A stretch of DNA of 36,565 bases from Candidatus Heimdallarchaeota archaeon (GTDB taxonomy: Archaea > Asgardarchaeota > Heimdallarchaeia > Heimdallarchaeales > Heimdallarchaeaceae): the NCBI GenBank assembly GCA_021399395.1, contig JAAFKJ010000116.1:1-36565 (forward strand). Direction: 5' to 3'. Below, piece after piece: positions 16,034 to 23,817 of the stretch (the first letter of the stretch is position 1; each line of letters opens with the position of its first letter). The notes beneath the pieces were generated by a model. That model searched no databases, was not told the DNA's origin, and saw nothing but the letters and a program-made list of their open reading frames with translations. A program made the translations under genes and the position numbers.

Positions 16034-17053
16034 ATGGGCGTTGCACGTGATATTTTGTCTAGATTTCTGCAGGGACTCTCTATAAAGTGGGAGATGAAAG
16101 AAAAATATCACTTAGCAGCAAAAATGGGATATTATAGTTATTATGTGGGCGGAGGAGAATCTGCTGAACTCTTGAAACTTGCAGCTTTAGAAATGAAGGT
16201 TGAGAAGTACGATTCTGCGATTCAATTCCTCGAAAAATATCTTGAGGAAAACAAAGATTCTGTTAAAGCACTTCTTCTATTAGGAATAGCACAAAGGCAA
16301 AATGGAAAATATGAGGAAGCAATAAAAACCCATCTGAAATGCTTAAAGAAAGGAGAAGAAAATGCTAATGTTCTCTATACTTTAGGTTTAGATTATGAAA
16401 AAGCAAAGAAAATCAGAACGGCTAAAAGATATTATTCGAAAGTTATAGAAACTGAACAAGCTTTTGCACAAGCATATTTTCGTCTAGCTCACCTCTATGT
16501 GCAAGAGAAGAAGTATGATCTAGCTGTAAATCTATATCTAGATGGTTTATCTCTTAGGGAAGGAACAGCTAAAGATTGGATAAATCTTTCACTATGTTAT
16601 TTAATGACATCAAATCTTAAGGCAGCAGAAAAAGTTCTAGTAGAAGCCTTGGAGATTTTTCCCCAATCATCGGAAGTTCTTTTTGCGTTGGGAACTTGCT
16701 ATATTAAGAAGAGAAATTATAAGAAGAATGCAATTATTGTAGCAAAACTAGATGAGAGAGAAGAGATCAACTTAGCATTGTCTCTAAAGGTAAAAGAAGC
16801 ATTAGATAGGAAAAACTATGAGTTGTTAGAAGAACTATTAAAACAATTCGATAAACAAGAAAGAACTGCAGAGTATTGGTATATGCAATCACTAGTAGAA
16901 GCAAACATAAGCGATGAGAAAAAGGCAATTTCTTCCTTAAGAAAAGCGGTAGCAATAAATCCTAATCTAAGAAAGGAAGCTATAAAAGATGATAATTTTG
17001 CAGTAATAAGAGAACTAGTGGAATTCAAGAATATAGTATATCCAAGAAAATAA
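16034..17053 (+). CDS. TPR repeat protein
   Basis: A 339-aa soluble protein made of about eight tetratricopeptide repeats (for example YDSAIQFLEKYLEENKD, KYEEAIKTHLKCLKKGEEN, YYSKVIETEQAFAQAYFRLAHLY). The first ~30 residues (ARDILSRFLQGLSIKWEMKEKYHLAAKMG) form the lead-in helices. TPR arrays mediate protein-protein contacts; the client is unknown. No signal peptide or other domain is visible. A TATA-like run lies in the 85-base divergent promoter region. Confidence 0.85.
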   Translation: MGVARDILSRFLQGLSIKWEMKEKYHLAAKMGYYSYYVGGGESAELLKLAALEMKVEKYDSAIQFLEKYLEENKDSVKALLLLGIAQRQNGKYEEAIKTHLKCLKKGEENANVLYTLGLDYEKAKKIRTAKRYYSKVIETEQAFAQAYFRLAHLYVQEKKYDLAVNLYLDGLSLREGTAKDWINLSLCYLMTSNLKAAEKVLVEALEIFPQSSEVLFALGTCYIKKRNYKKNAIIVAKLDEREEINLALSLKVKEALDRKNYELLEELLKQFDKQERTAEYWYMQSLVEANISDEKKAISSLRKAVAINPNLRKEAIKDDNFAVIRELVEFKNIVYPRK

Positions 17054-17379
17054 AAGAGAGGATTTCAAGCATACTCAAACCATTGAACAGCAATTACCAT
17101 ATCTGCGTATAAGGACCTTTTAGATTCCATTTTATGATAGTTAACGCTTACAGGGAAACATTGGAAACAACCCCATATTTAATTCCAAAACATAAATTAT
17201 GCAAAGCTAATATAGTGATTGAAAATTCATAAGGCATCGCAGAATGTAGAATATTTTTAAAATGAAATTAGAGAAAAATAAATTGGAGCTCAAGATAAGA
17301 AAAATTGACTTCTAAAGGACTTTTCTTCTGTTTTCTTAATTAGAAAACAATTATATGTATTTATTACATAGTATATTAG
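17054..17379. other. 326-base gap between the TPR gene and the surface-protein islet
   Basis: I see no gene here. It holds the first copy of a 30-bp direct repeat (17290-17319) and, next to the following gene, an AT-rich promoter-like stretch (ATGTATTTATTACATAG, 17354-17370) just before the ATG. A short inverted-repeat look at 17355-17368 is AT-only and not persuasive. Confidence 0.5.
17290..17319 (+). repeat. 30-bp direct repeat, left copy
   Basis: Thirty bases beginning TCAAGATAAGAAAAATTGAC and ending TTCTAAAGGA are repeated exactly at 18094-18123. The two copies are 804 bp apart and bracket one gene (17380-18039), with about 60 and 55 bases between repeat and gene. The bases just outside differ, so the identity stops sharply. 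Confidence 0.9.
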
Positions 17380-18039
17380 ATGAGAAGACTATTCAGACGT
17401 ATTCTTTCTCTTTGTCTTACTTTCTTAGTTATTCTTAGTCTTTTTATCCCACTATTCCAAGCATCTTATTCTGGATATACAATTTACACTCGCATAAATA
17501 ATATAGACTTTCCTCCGCACAAATCACCTATGACATTTTTCCCAAACCACACTCTGTTTGAGTTTGATTATTCTCTGGAGCTTATTAATCCATCAGGGAT
17601 AGTTCTCTTTATCAGAACACCTTCAACATGTTTAATCTTTAATTCGGGGAACATAACTTTCGAAGATGATCAACATGAAGGTTATATCTTAAGTGGAAAC
17701 ATTGAATGTGGAGCAGCCTTTACAAACCATGAAATTCCACCAGGAATCACTGACGTATCATTCAGATTCTATATTTCTATTAATGGCACACTTGAAAGCC
17801 TTCCTTACGGGAACTACACAATAAGTATTGCAATCCCAGATTATTTGGAAGAGCATGAATATGTACATTATCCCTCTACTATTTATTACTCAAATTCAAA
17901 TCTAGAGATACTTCACAAAGGTGAGAACGAAACTTTCACTTTTCCTACAGTTCCATCTTTTCAAAGCATCTCCTCCTATTTATTGTTAACTTTCATGGTA
18001 GGGTTTACTATTGTGATTGTCATAAGAAGAAAGTATTAG
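17380..18039 (+). CDS. Predicted surface protein with C-terminal membrane anchor, unknown
   Basis: A 219-aa protein with a basic N-terminus and hydrophobic signal segment (LCLTFLVILSLFIPLF), an extracellular beta-rich body, and a C-terminal transmembrane helix (YLLLTFMVGFTIVIVI) ending in RRKY. The body holds about five N-x-S/T sequons (NHT, NIT, NGT, NYT, NET), possible AglB targets. Two cysteines (TCLIF and IECGA) could form a disulfide. I do not recognise the domain. It is flanked by the 30-bp direct repeat and is followed by tRNA-Cys and two more surface-protein genes. Confidence 0.75.
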   Translation: MRRLFRRILSLCLTFLVILSLFIPLFQASYSGYTIYTRINNIDFPPHKSPMTFFPNHTLFEFDYSLELINPSGIVLFIRTPSTCLIFNSGNITFEDDQHEGYILSGNIECGAAFTNHEIPPGITDVSFRFYISINGTLESLPYGNYTISIAIPDYLEEHEYVHYPSTIYYSNSNLEILHKGENETFTFPTVPSFQSISSYLLLTFMVGFTIVIVIRRKY

Positions 18040-18093
18040 TAATATTATAACAGGGAGCAAAATATGATTGAAACAAATTCATGTGAAAATCAT

Positions 18094-18123
18094 TCAAGAT
18101 AAGAAAAATTGACTTCTAAAGGA
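18094..18123 (+). repeat. 30-bp direct repeat, right copy
   Basis: Exact second copy of the repeat at 17290-17319. It begins 55 bases after the surface-protein stop and ends 52 bases before tRNA-Cys. It marks the right edge of an 804-bp unit. Confidence 0.9.
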
Positions 18124-18175
18124 TAGAAAAGTTTTTTATTAAAAGAAAGGGAGAAAAAACAAGAAACAAAATCAA

Positions 18176-18249
18176 GCGGAGTTGGCAGAGTCGATATGCA
18201 GCGGTCTGCAAAACCGTGAACAGGAGTTCAAATCTCCTACTCCGCTCCA
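18176..18249 (+). tRNA. tRNA-Cys(GCA)
   Basis: Acceptor GCGGAGT pairs with ACTCCGC (18239-18245). The discriminator is T, and CCA is encoded at 18247-18249. Anticodon stem GCGGT/ACCGT with loop CTGCAAA gives anticodon GCA (18208-18210). The T-arm is GGAG-TTCAAAT-CTCC. Its 3' end is partly repeated at 19321-19355 and 20517-20562. Confidence 0.95.
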
Positions 18250-18307
18250 AATTCTTTTCTAATATTCTTAGGAAAACTTTATTTTATTTACATTGAATAT
18301 CGATAAG

Positions 18308-19309
18308 ATGAATAAATCATTTGCATATTTCCTTATCCTAGGTTTCATTTTTGGTGGTCTCCTTTCTTCTGTCTCTTTCAGTGTTGCTAAACAATCTTCT
18401 CCAGCTGATTTTCCTTCTTCAGAGCTTAATAGAAGGAAACATGATCCAATATTAATAGAAAGTCAAAGTCAGCTTGTGAGTTATACTTTTCCTGGCTCAG
18501 GTACCAAAGATGATCCATACAGAATAGAAAACTACAGGATTATCTATGAATCTAGCTATGGTGAGGATGTTAGAGGGATCTATATCATGTCTATATCATC
18601 TTATGTTCTTATAAGAAATAACTATATCAAAGGATTTTATTGTGGAATTGATGTAATTAAAACAAGTGACAAGGTCAGTGTTATGGCAAATGAACTTGAT
18701 GCAAATGAGTGCGGAATAGAATTTCATTATACGACGAATCAACGAATAATTGGGAATAAAATTGTTAATAATCGTGAAGGTCACGCTATTTGTCTTTACA
18801 GTAGTTATAATATTACAGTTCAATATAATGAAATAACGGATTGTGGTTGGATTGGTATAAACACAGGATATGGTGTAACAAACTGCGAGTTTTCTTATAA
18901 TACCGTAGAACGAAGCGGAAAACTAGTACCAAAACCTGAATTTCCTTTTTTCGCATATCCGTATGGTATAAGATTGAGCAGTTTAGCATTCGATAACATT
19001 GTCCATCATAATAATTTTGTGGATAATAATCCTGAGGGAACATGTCAAGCATTGGATGATGGTGAGACGGGAAATCAATGGTATGATCATGTAACACAAA
19101 CTGGAAATTATTGGTCCGATCTGGGCAACAAAGATGTTTATTATATAGAAGGCCCAAGTTCAAACAATGATATTTATCCTCTCAAAGAATTTCTACAGTA
19201 TGATAATCCTTACAACACTGCAGGTGATTTAATAAGTTGGATAATTTCGATTATGGCTATTTTTTCCTTTACAGCAGTTGTAATGTACAGAAAGAAGATA
19301 CTTCTTTGA
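18308..19309 (+). CDS. NosD-like parallel beta-helix surface protein
   Basis: A 333-aa protein with a signal peptide (SFAYFLILGFIFGGLLSSVSF). A copper-binding NosD-type region opens with GSGTKDDPYRIENYRI. Right-handed beta-helix (PbH1) repeats follow, with the recurring NxI pattern (NNYIKG, NELDAN, NKIVNN, NEITDC, NTVERS, NNFVDN). The closing motif GNQWYD...GNYWSD is typical of archaeal members. A C-terminal transmembrane helix and basic tail (YRKKILL) anchor it. ATG 18308 is preferred over the upstream TTG at 18293. It lies between tRNA-Cys and the first partial tRNA copy. Confidence 0.88.
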   Translation: MNKSFAYFLILGFIFGGLLSSVSFSVAKQSSPADFPSSELNRRKHDPILIESQSQLVSYTFPGSGTKDDPYRIENYRIIYESSYGEDVRGIYIMSISSYVLIRNNYIKGFYCGIDVIKTSDKVSVMANELDANECGIEFHYTTNQRIIGNKIVNNREGHAICLYSSYNITVQYNEITDCGWIGINTGYGVTNCEFSYNTVERSGKLVPKPEFPFFAYPYGIRLSSLAFDNIVHHNNFVDNNPEGTCQALDDGETGNQWYDHVTQTGNYWSDLGNKDVYYIEGPSSNNDIYPLKEFLQYDNPYNTAGDLISWIISIMAIFSFTAVVMYRKKILL

Positions 19310-19320
19310 ATATTGCTGAT

Positions 19321-19355
19321 CCAATTCTCCGTCTCCGCTCCAAACTCTTTTCTTA
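19321..19355 (+). repeat. Partial copy of the tRNA-Cys 3' end, first
   Basis: TCTCCGCTCCAAACTCTTTT at 19332-19351 matches the tRNA-Cys acceptor, CCA and following bases (CTCCGCTCCAAATTCTTTT) with one difference, and AATTCTCC before it resembles the T-arm AATCTCCT. It lies 11 bases after the NosD-like stop. Only the acceptor and T-arm 3' strand remain, so it cannot be a working tRNA. Confidence 0.75.
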
Positions 19356-19414
19356 GTAATTCTACTCCTTCTTATTGCATAATCCTTTTAAATTTTGAAT
19401 TTATTCTGCTTTTT

Positions 19415-20500
19415 ATGTGTACAATTCGAGGAAAGGAAAAAATAGTTTTTACTATGCTGTTATTGGGAATATTTTTATTTTCAGCTAATTCACAAGCATC
19501 TTTACTGGGTGTTTATTATCATGACACTTTTGGTTCCTATGGTACTGGAGATGGACAATTTAACAATCCAATTTGTTTAAGCACAGATGAAGCTGGCAAA
19601 ATTTATGTTGCAGAAAAAGAAAATCATCGAGTTCAGATTTTTGATTCTGATGGCACTTTTATCACCAAATTCGGTTCCTATGGAACAGGAGATGGGGAAT
19701 TTGATTGGGCCCATGGTATAACTGTAGATTCTTCTGGTAAAATATATGTTTCAGACCTTCGCAACAACAGAATTCAGGTTTTTGATTCTTCTGGTGTTTT
19801 TCTTTTCAAATTTGGTTCATTTGGTACAGCTGATGGTGAGTTAAATTCTCCTAGTAATCTAAGATTTAACTCAAGTGGGTATCTGTATGTAGCAGATTCA
19901 GAAAATCATCGAATTCAAGTTTTTGATTCTTCTGGCAATTTCGTTTTTAAATGGGGTGTTCAAGGAACAGCTAATAGTGAGTTTGACACTCCAAATTTTG
20001 TCCAGTTCGATTCAGAGGGAAAAGTATATGTTTCAGATAGAAATAATGCTAGAGTTCAAATCTTTGAACCTGATGGTACTTTCATAACAAAATTTGGTTC
20101 TTCAGGTACTGGAAATGGGGAATTTGCTTCTACAAGAGGAATAGCGATAGATAGAAGTAATCGAATTTTTGTTAATGACCCAAGTAATCATCGTATTCAG
20201 GTTTTTGATTCTGAGGGTACCTTTATTGGTAAAATTGGTTCCTATGGTACTGGCGATGGAGAATTCAATTTACCTACAGGAATAGATTTGTTATATGAGG
20301 GTAATACTACCTTTATCTGCGTTTGTGAGCACAATAATAACAGGATACAAATTCTTCGTTACGATGAAGAAATAATAACTGTGATAAAAACTATTACAAT
20401 TACAGAGGAAGCTGGATTTACACTTACCATTCTCATAACTACATTCGCTTCTATGATAGTTTTAGTATACCTGAAAAAGAAAAGAAAATCAAATGTTTAG
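19415..20500 (+). CDS. NHL-repeat beta-propeller surface protein
   Basis: A 361-aa protein from ATG 19415 with a signal peptide (FTMLLLGIFLFSANSQAS) and six NHL repeats. The repeat consensus is FGSYGTGDGEF...P.GI..D..G.IYV.D..NNRIQVFDS, here seen for example as ENHRVQIFDSDGTF and NNRIQVFDSSGVF. NHL repeats fold into a propeller that binds proteins or carbohydrates. A C-terminal transmembrane helix (FTLTILITTFASMIVLVYL) precedes the tail KKKRKSNV. The open frame reaches back to 19313, but that part crosses the tRNA-Cys fragment and is not protein-like. Confidence 0.88.
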   Translation: MCTIRGKEKIVFTMLLLGIFLFSANSQASLLGVYYHDTFGSYGTGDGQFNNPICLSTDEAGKIYVAEKENHRVQIFDSDGTFITKFGSYGTGDGEFDWAHGITVDSSGKIYVSDLRNNRIQVFDSSGVFLFKFGSFGTADGELNSPSNLRFNSSGYLYVADSENHRIQVFDSSGNFVFKWGVQGTANSEFDTPNFVQFDSEGKVYVSDRNNARVQIFEPDGTFITKFGSSGTGNGEFASTRGIAIDRSNRIFVNDPSNHRIQVFDSEGTFIGKIGSYGTGDGEFNLPTGIDLLYEGNTTFICVCEHNNNRIQILRYDEEIITVIKTITITEEAGFTLTILITTFASMIVLVYLKKKRKSNV

Positions 20501-20516
20501 TACTGTAAGAGTGTAA

Positions 20517-20562
20517 GTCTGCAAAACCGGTTACCGGAGTTCGAATCTCCTACTCCGCTCCA
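20517..20562 (+). pseudogene. tRNA-Cys 3' half remnant
   Basis: GTCTGCAAAACCG (20517-20529) equals the tRNA-Cys anticodon loop and 3' stem. Six bases later GGAGTTCGAATCTCCTACTC (20536-20555) matches the T-arm with one change, and CGCTCCAAA (to 20564) matches the acceptor, CCA and next bases. The bases upstream show no acceptor or D-arm, so only the 3' half exists. It lies 16 bases after the NHL gene and 25 bases from the convergent aminotransferase stop. Confidence 0.85.
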
Positions 20563-20587
20563 AACTCTATTTTAGCGTGTCTTCACT

Positions 20588-21700
20588 TCATAAAACTTTC
20601 TTCAAAGCTTTAAGGAATCTCTCAACATTTTTTGGTTGTGCAGTATGTCCCATTAACCCAATTCGCCATATCTTGCCTGCTAGTGGTCCTAACCCCCCAC
20701 CAATTTCGATTTTATGTTCAAACCGCAGTTTCTTTCTAACTTTTGCTTCGTCAACACCTTCGGGTATAGTTACCGCATTAAGCATTGGAAGACGATATTT
20801 GTCTTCAACATACATTTTCAAACCCAATTCTTCCAACCCTTCTTTTAATTTATTGTGACATTCTTCATGCCTTTGAAATACTTTTTCCGCTCCTTCTTCA
20901 AAGAAGAGTAAGAGCGCTTGGTATAGTGCGTACAGCATGTTTATTGGTGCTGTGTGATGATAAGATCTTTTGTGATCCTTTTGCCAATATTCTCCTACCA
21001 AACTCATATCCAGATACCAGTTTGGAACTTTTGTTTTCCTATTTTTAATCTTTGACAAAGCCTTTTCTGAAAAACTAACAGGGGCTAAACCTGGAGGTAC
21101 TGATAAACATTTTTGAGATCCGCTGTATAGAGCATCAATTCCCCAATCGTCAACTTTTACTGCAATTCCTCCGAGACTTGTAACTGCATCTACTAAGAAT
21201 AGACTCTCAGTTTCTTTAATTATGTGTGATATCTCCTCAACTGGGTTCTTCACTCCTGTAGAGGTTTCTGCATGGACCATTGCGATGAGATTATAGGGAT
21301 TATCTGCTAGTTTTTCTTTTACTTGTTCGGGATCGATAGGTTTCCCCCACTCAAATTCCATACTGTCTACATCTGCACCTAAACGTGTAGCTACTTCGTA
21401 CATTCGTTTTCCAAAAACTCCATTTATCAATATTAGGACTTTATCTTTTGGCTCAATCAAATTAACAAAGCAAGTTTCCATCCCTGCAGATCCCGTTCCA
21501 GATACTGGAATTGTCAATCTATTGTTGGTATTCAATATTTTTTGTAGTAATACTTGAATCTGATCCATTATCTTAATGAAATGGGGATCTAGGTGCCCTA
21601 AAGTGAAACGGTTGAGGGCTGCATATACGTCTGGGTGGACACAAGAAGGTCCCGGTCCCATTAGCAAGATTTCGTCAATATCATCTAACAAGTTTGTCAT
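20588..21700 (-). CDS. Class V aminotransferase, serine/alanine-glyoxylate type
   Basis: PLP enzyme of 370 aa. The opening GPGPSCVHPDVYAAL and the motif VSGTGSAGME are typical of alanine-glyoxylate/serine-pyruvate aminotransferases. The PLP aspartate is in FLVDAVTSLGG (D171), and the Schiff-base lysine is in SGSQKCLSVPPG (K197). The C-terminal GGGLGPLAGKIWRIGLMGH matches the family. It interconverts amino acids and 2-oxoacids such as glyoxylate; exact substrates cannot be read from sequence. It is transcribed alone, divergent from the next gene. Confidence 0.92.
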   Translation of the reverse strand: MTNLLDDIDEILLMGPGPSCVHPDVYAALNRFTLGHLDPHFIKIMDQIQVLLQKILNTNNRLTIPVSGTGSAGMETCFVNLIEPKDKVLILINGVFGKRMYEVATRLGADVDSMEFEWGKPIDPEQVKEKLADNPYNLIAMVHAETSTGVKNPVEEISHIIKETESLFLVDAVTSLGGIAVKVDDWGIDALYSGSQKCLSVPPGLAPVSFSEKALSKIKNRKTKVPNWYLDMSLVGEYWQKDHKRSYHHTAPINMLYALYQALLLFFEEGAEKVFQRHEECHNKLKEGLEELGLKMYVEDKYRLPMLNAVTIPEGVDEAKVRKKLRFEHKIEIGGGLGPLAGKIWRIGLMGHTAQPKNVERFLKALKKVL

Positions 21701-21898
21701 GGTTTTTCACGCTTCTAAGGAATTGTAATATCTCATCTGATAATAAAATGAAACTATTAAAAAACTATATGTGAAGCTGTTCATGTAGTGATTCAATTCT
21801 AGTTTTTTCTTGGTCTAATATTCTTTAGGTATTATGACATTTTAAATGCACAATTATGATATCTTTCACCCGGAAACCCGATTTAATAGGTGATTCTT

Positions 21899-22183
21899 AT
21901 GGTCTATGATGTAATCAACAAGATTTGCAAGAACGCGAAGATGAATCACGAACCGTTTTATAATTCGGTAGAGTTAAGGGGAGATCTAATATTGCTGTTC
22001 AGAGATAAATTGGTTAAGGAATCAGAAACAAAGAAATCCATGATGTATGAAAAATACATAGAATGGAAAGAAACAAAGGACAATGAAGTGATAGAAGAAA
22101 TAGATGGAGTAATAGCTAGATTGAGAGATTATTACAAGGAGAAATTGATAATATTCTACAAAACAGCTGAAATTAGAGTATAA
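21899..22183 (+). CDS. Small helical protein, unknown
   Basis: A 94-aa charged protein (MVYDVINKICKNAK...), rich in Lys and Glu, likely helical throughout (EEIDGVIARLRDYYKEKLIIFYKTAE). No motif or membrane segment is visible. ATG 21899 has AGGTGATT 5 bases upstream, better than the GTG at 21890 that lies within that motif. It precedes the P-loop gene on the same strand, 114 bases away. Confidence 0.6.
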   Translation: MVYDVINKICKNAKMNHEPFYNSVELRGDLILLFRDKLVKESETKKSMMYEKYIEWKETKDNEVIEEIDGVIARLRDYYKEKLIIFYKTAEIRV

Positions 22184-22297
22184 TGCCCATCTTACACATA
22201 ATCACGGTGTCTAGGTCTCATTCCCTTTGTTGTTCTAGAGTTTACACTTTCGAAACATATTTCAATCTTGTTTCTTCTTTTTTCGTGGGTACTTGAT

Positions 22298-23182
22298 ATG
22301 CCATTCAAAGTTTTCATTGGCGGTTTACTTGAATATGACTCTGGAAAAACTACTTTTGCTAAGGACATGATTGAAGAATTTGAAAAAACCATGTCTATGA
22401 AAACAGTTCCGTTTAAACCATTAAGTGGTAACAATTTATTCTATCATTATAATCAAATCAAAAAACATGTGAAGAAATATGAGAATTTCATCTCTTTAGA
22501 TATAGTTAATCTCATGGAAGGGTCTAGTGTAGATGTTCCCATGGTTTTAGCAAACCCCGTACATAGAGTAAATACTCAAGCTATCCCATACCAATTCTAC
22601 AAAGAGGGATCACTTAATACCTTCCTTTCAACATACTCGTCAAGTGTTTCATTGTTTCAAAGACTTACAAGGCATGAAAAAGATTCAGAATTTAGTTCTG
22701 TCTTTATAGTGAATGAACCCATACACAATAATCCCAAGTGTTGGAACGATGAGTCTCTTTCTGAACCAATTTTGAAACAAGCAAAAGATTTGAAATATTA
22801 TCGAAATGAACATGAATATTATACAATGAATAGCAAATTCTATGCAGATGCAACAGAGAGTTCCTTTAATTATCTTAAAACAAAAGCTGATGTTATAGTA
22901 ATTGAAAGTTTTAACAATTCAGCTCATCCAGCTTGGTGTATAAGAGAATCTGATGTGATAATAATTGTTGGACCTGGATCATACTTCAGATTTGAGCCAG
23001 ATTCTTACTTCCGTGCTATAGACAATTTTAGAGCTATTCACAGAAATAAACCAACAACAACTGAAGAAATTCTTAAAATTACAACTCCTGCTGAAGCATT
23101 ACCCCTATCTCTTGATCCTAAGAAGAGAAAAACAGAGATTAAGGGGTTAGTAGAGAACTTACAAAAGAAGATAGAAGAATAG
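22298..23182 (+). CDS. Archaeal P-loop ATPase/GTPase-like protein
   Basis: A 294-aa protein starting MPFKVFIGGLLEYDSGKTT. The GLLxYDSGKTT segment is a non-standard Walker A, seen, as I recall, in a family of predicted archaeal P-loop ATPases/GTPases; that family link is from memory. A hydrophobic strand ending in acidic residues (KADVIVIESFNN) fits Walker B. Further conserved-looking parts are IIIVGPGSYFRFEPDSYFRAI. No substrate is known to me. A Roadblock gene follows 81 bases later, after a T-rich run (about 23209-23226) that may terminate this transcript. Confidence 0.7.
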   Translation: MPFKVFIGGLLEYDSGKTTFAKDMIEEFEKTMSMKTVPFKPLSGNNLFYHYNQIKKHVKKYENFISLDIVNLMEGSSVDVPMVLANPVHRVNTQAIPYQFYKEGSLNTFLSTYSSSVSLFQRLTRHEKDSEFSSVFIVNEPIHNNPKCWNDESLSEPILKQAKDLKYYRNEHEYYTMNSKFYADATESSFNYLKTKADVIVIESFNNSAHPAWCIRESDVIIIVGPGSYFRFEPDSYFRAIDNFRAIHRNKPTTTEEILKITTPAEALPLSLDPKKRKTEIKGLVENLQKKIEE

Positions 23183-23263
23183 ATTTGTCTTTCCTGCTAT
23201 TGCACGTTTTTTTTGTTGTGTTTTTAAGCTAAATTATGGTTTAATTATTGATTGGTGAATTAA

Positions 23264-23668
23264 TTGTCTATATACAGTTCCAAATACGGAATGGAGTCTA
23301 TCAACGCCGAATTACTAGAATGTATAAACGAATTACGATTTAGATCTATAGGGATAGTCGATGTTGCTGTTGTGTCTCTTGAAGGTTTACCCTTAGTATC
23401 TCTAGTCTTAGAAAGAATAGAAGAGACTAGATTTGCTGCAATGACTGCTGCAATGGTTTCGCTTGGTGAGCGTGTAGCAGTAGAATTGAATAAGGGTTTA
23501 TTGAAGAAAATCTTTGTAGAAGGAGATCATGGTTACATAATTTCGATGCAAGCAGGAGAAAATGCTGTTTTAACAGTCAGTGCAACTATGGACACAAAAT
23601 TGGGATTGTTATTCTTAGATATGCAACGAACTACAGAAAAAATCGCTAAAATCCTCTCTTACCATTAA
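23264..23668 (+). CDS. Roadblock/LC7 domain protein (second)
   Basis: A 134-aa single Roadblock domain: helix NAELLECINELRF, strands IVDVAVVSLEGLPLVSLV, the long helix RFAAMTAAMVSLGERVAVEL, strands KIFVEGDHGYIISMQAG and AVLTVSA, and a closing helix. The middle helix aligns well with the Roadblock at 5.3 kb (AxxAAxxxLxERxAxE pattern), yet overall identity is low. The TTG start at 23264 has GGTGA 5 bases upstream. It is a probable small-GTPase regulator; the adjacent P-loop protein is a possible partner. Confidence 0.84.
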   Translation: MSIYSSKYGMESINAELLECINELRFRSIGIVDVAVVSLEGLPLVSLVLERIEETRFAAMTAAMVSLGERVAVELNKGLLKKIFVEGDHGYIISMQAGENAVLTVSATMDTKLGLLFLDMQRTTEKIAKILSYH

Positions 23669-23817
23669 ATCTAGCATATTAATCAGTTTATCTTACTGCA
23701 GTTTGTGTAATGATAGTCGCTAAACTCAAAAACTAATTATCAAACAAAAATTCTCAGGACGAAAAAGAGAAAAAGGACCGATTCTAACTTATTTTGATTT
23801 ATTTGGTACAAGCAACT

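Noticed and set aside
19415..20400. Tandem DNA repeats or a CRISPR-like array
   Set aside because: The periodic similarity (GGTTCYTATGGTACTGG-type words) is the coding sequence of the NHL repeats; there are no short palindromic repeats with unique spacers here or elsewhere in the window.
20517..20562. Functional split tRNA 3' half
   Set aside because: A complete tRNA-Cys gene lies 2.3 kb upstream and no matching 5' half is seen, so a remnant or attachment site is simpler.
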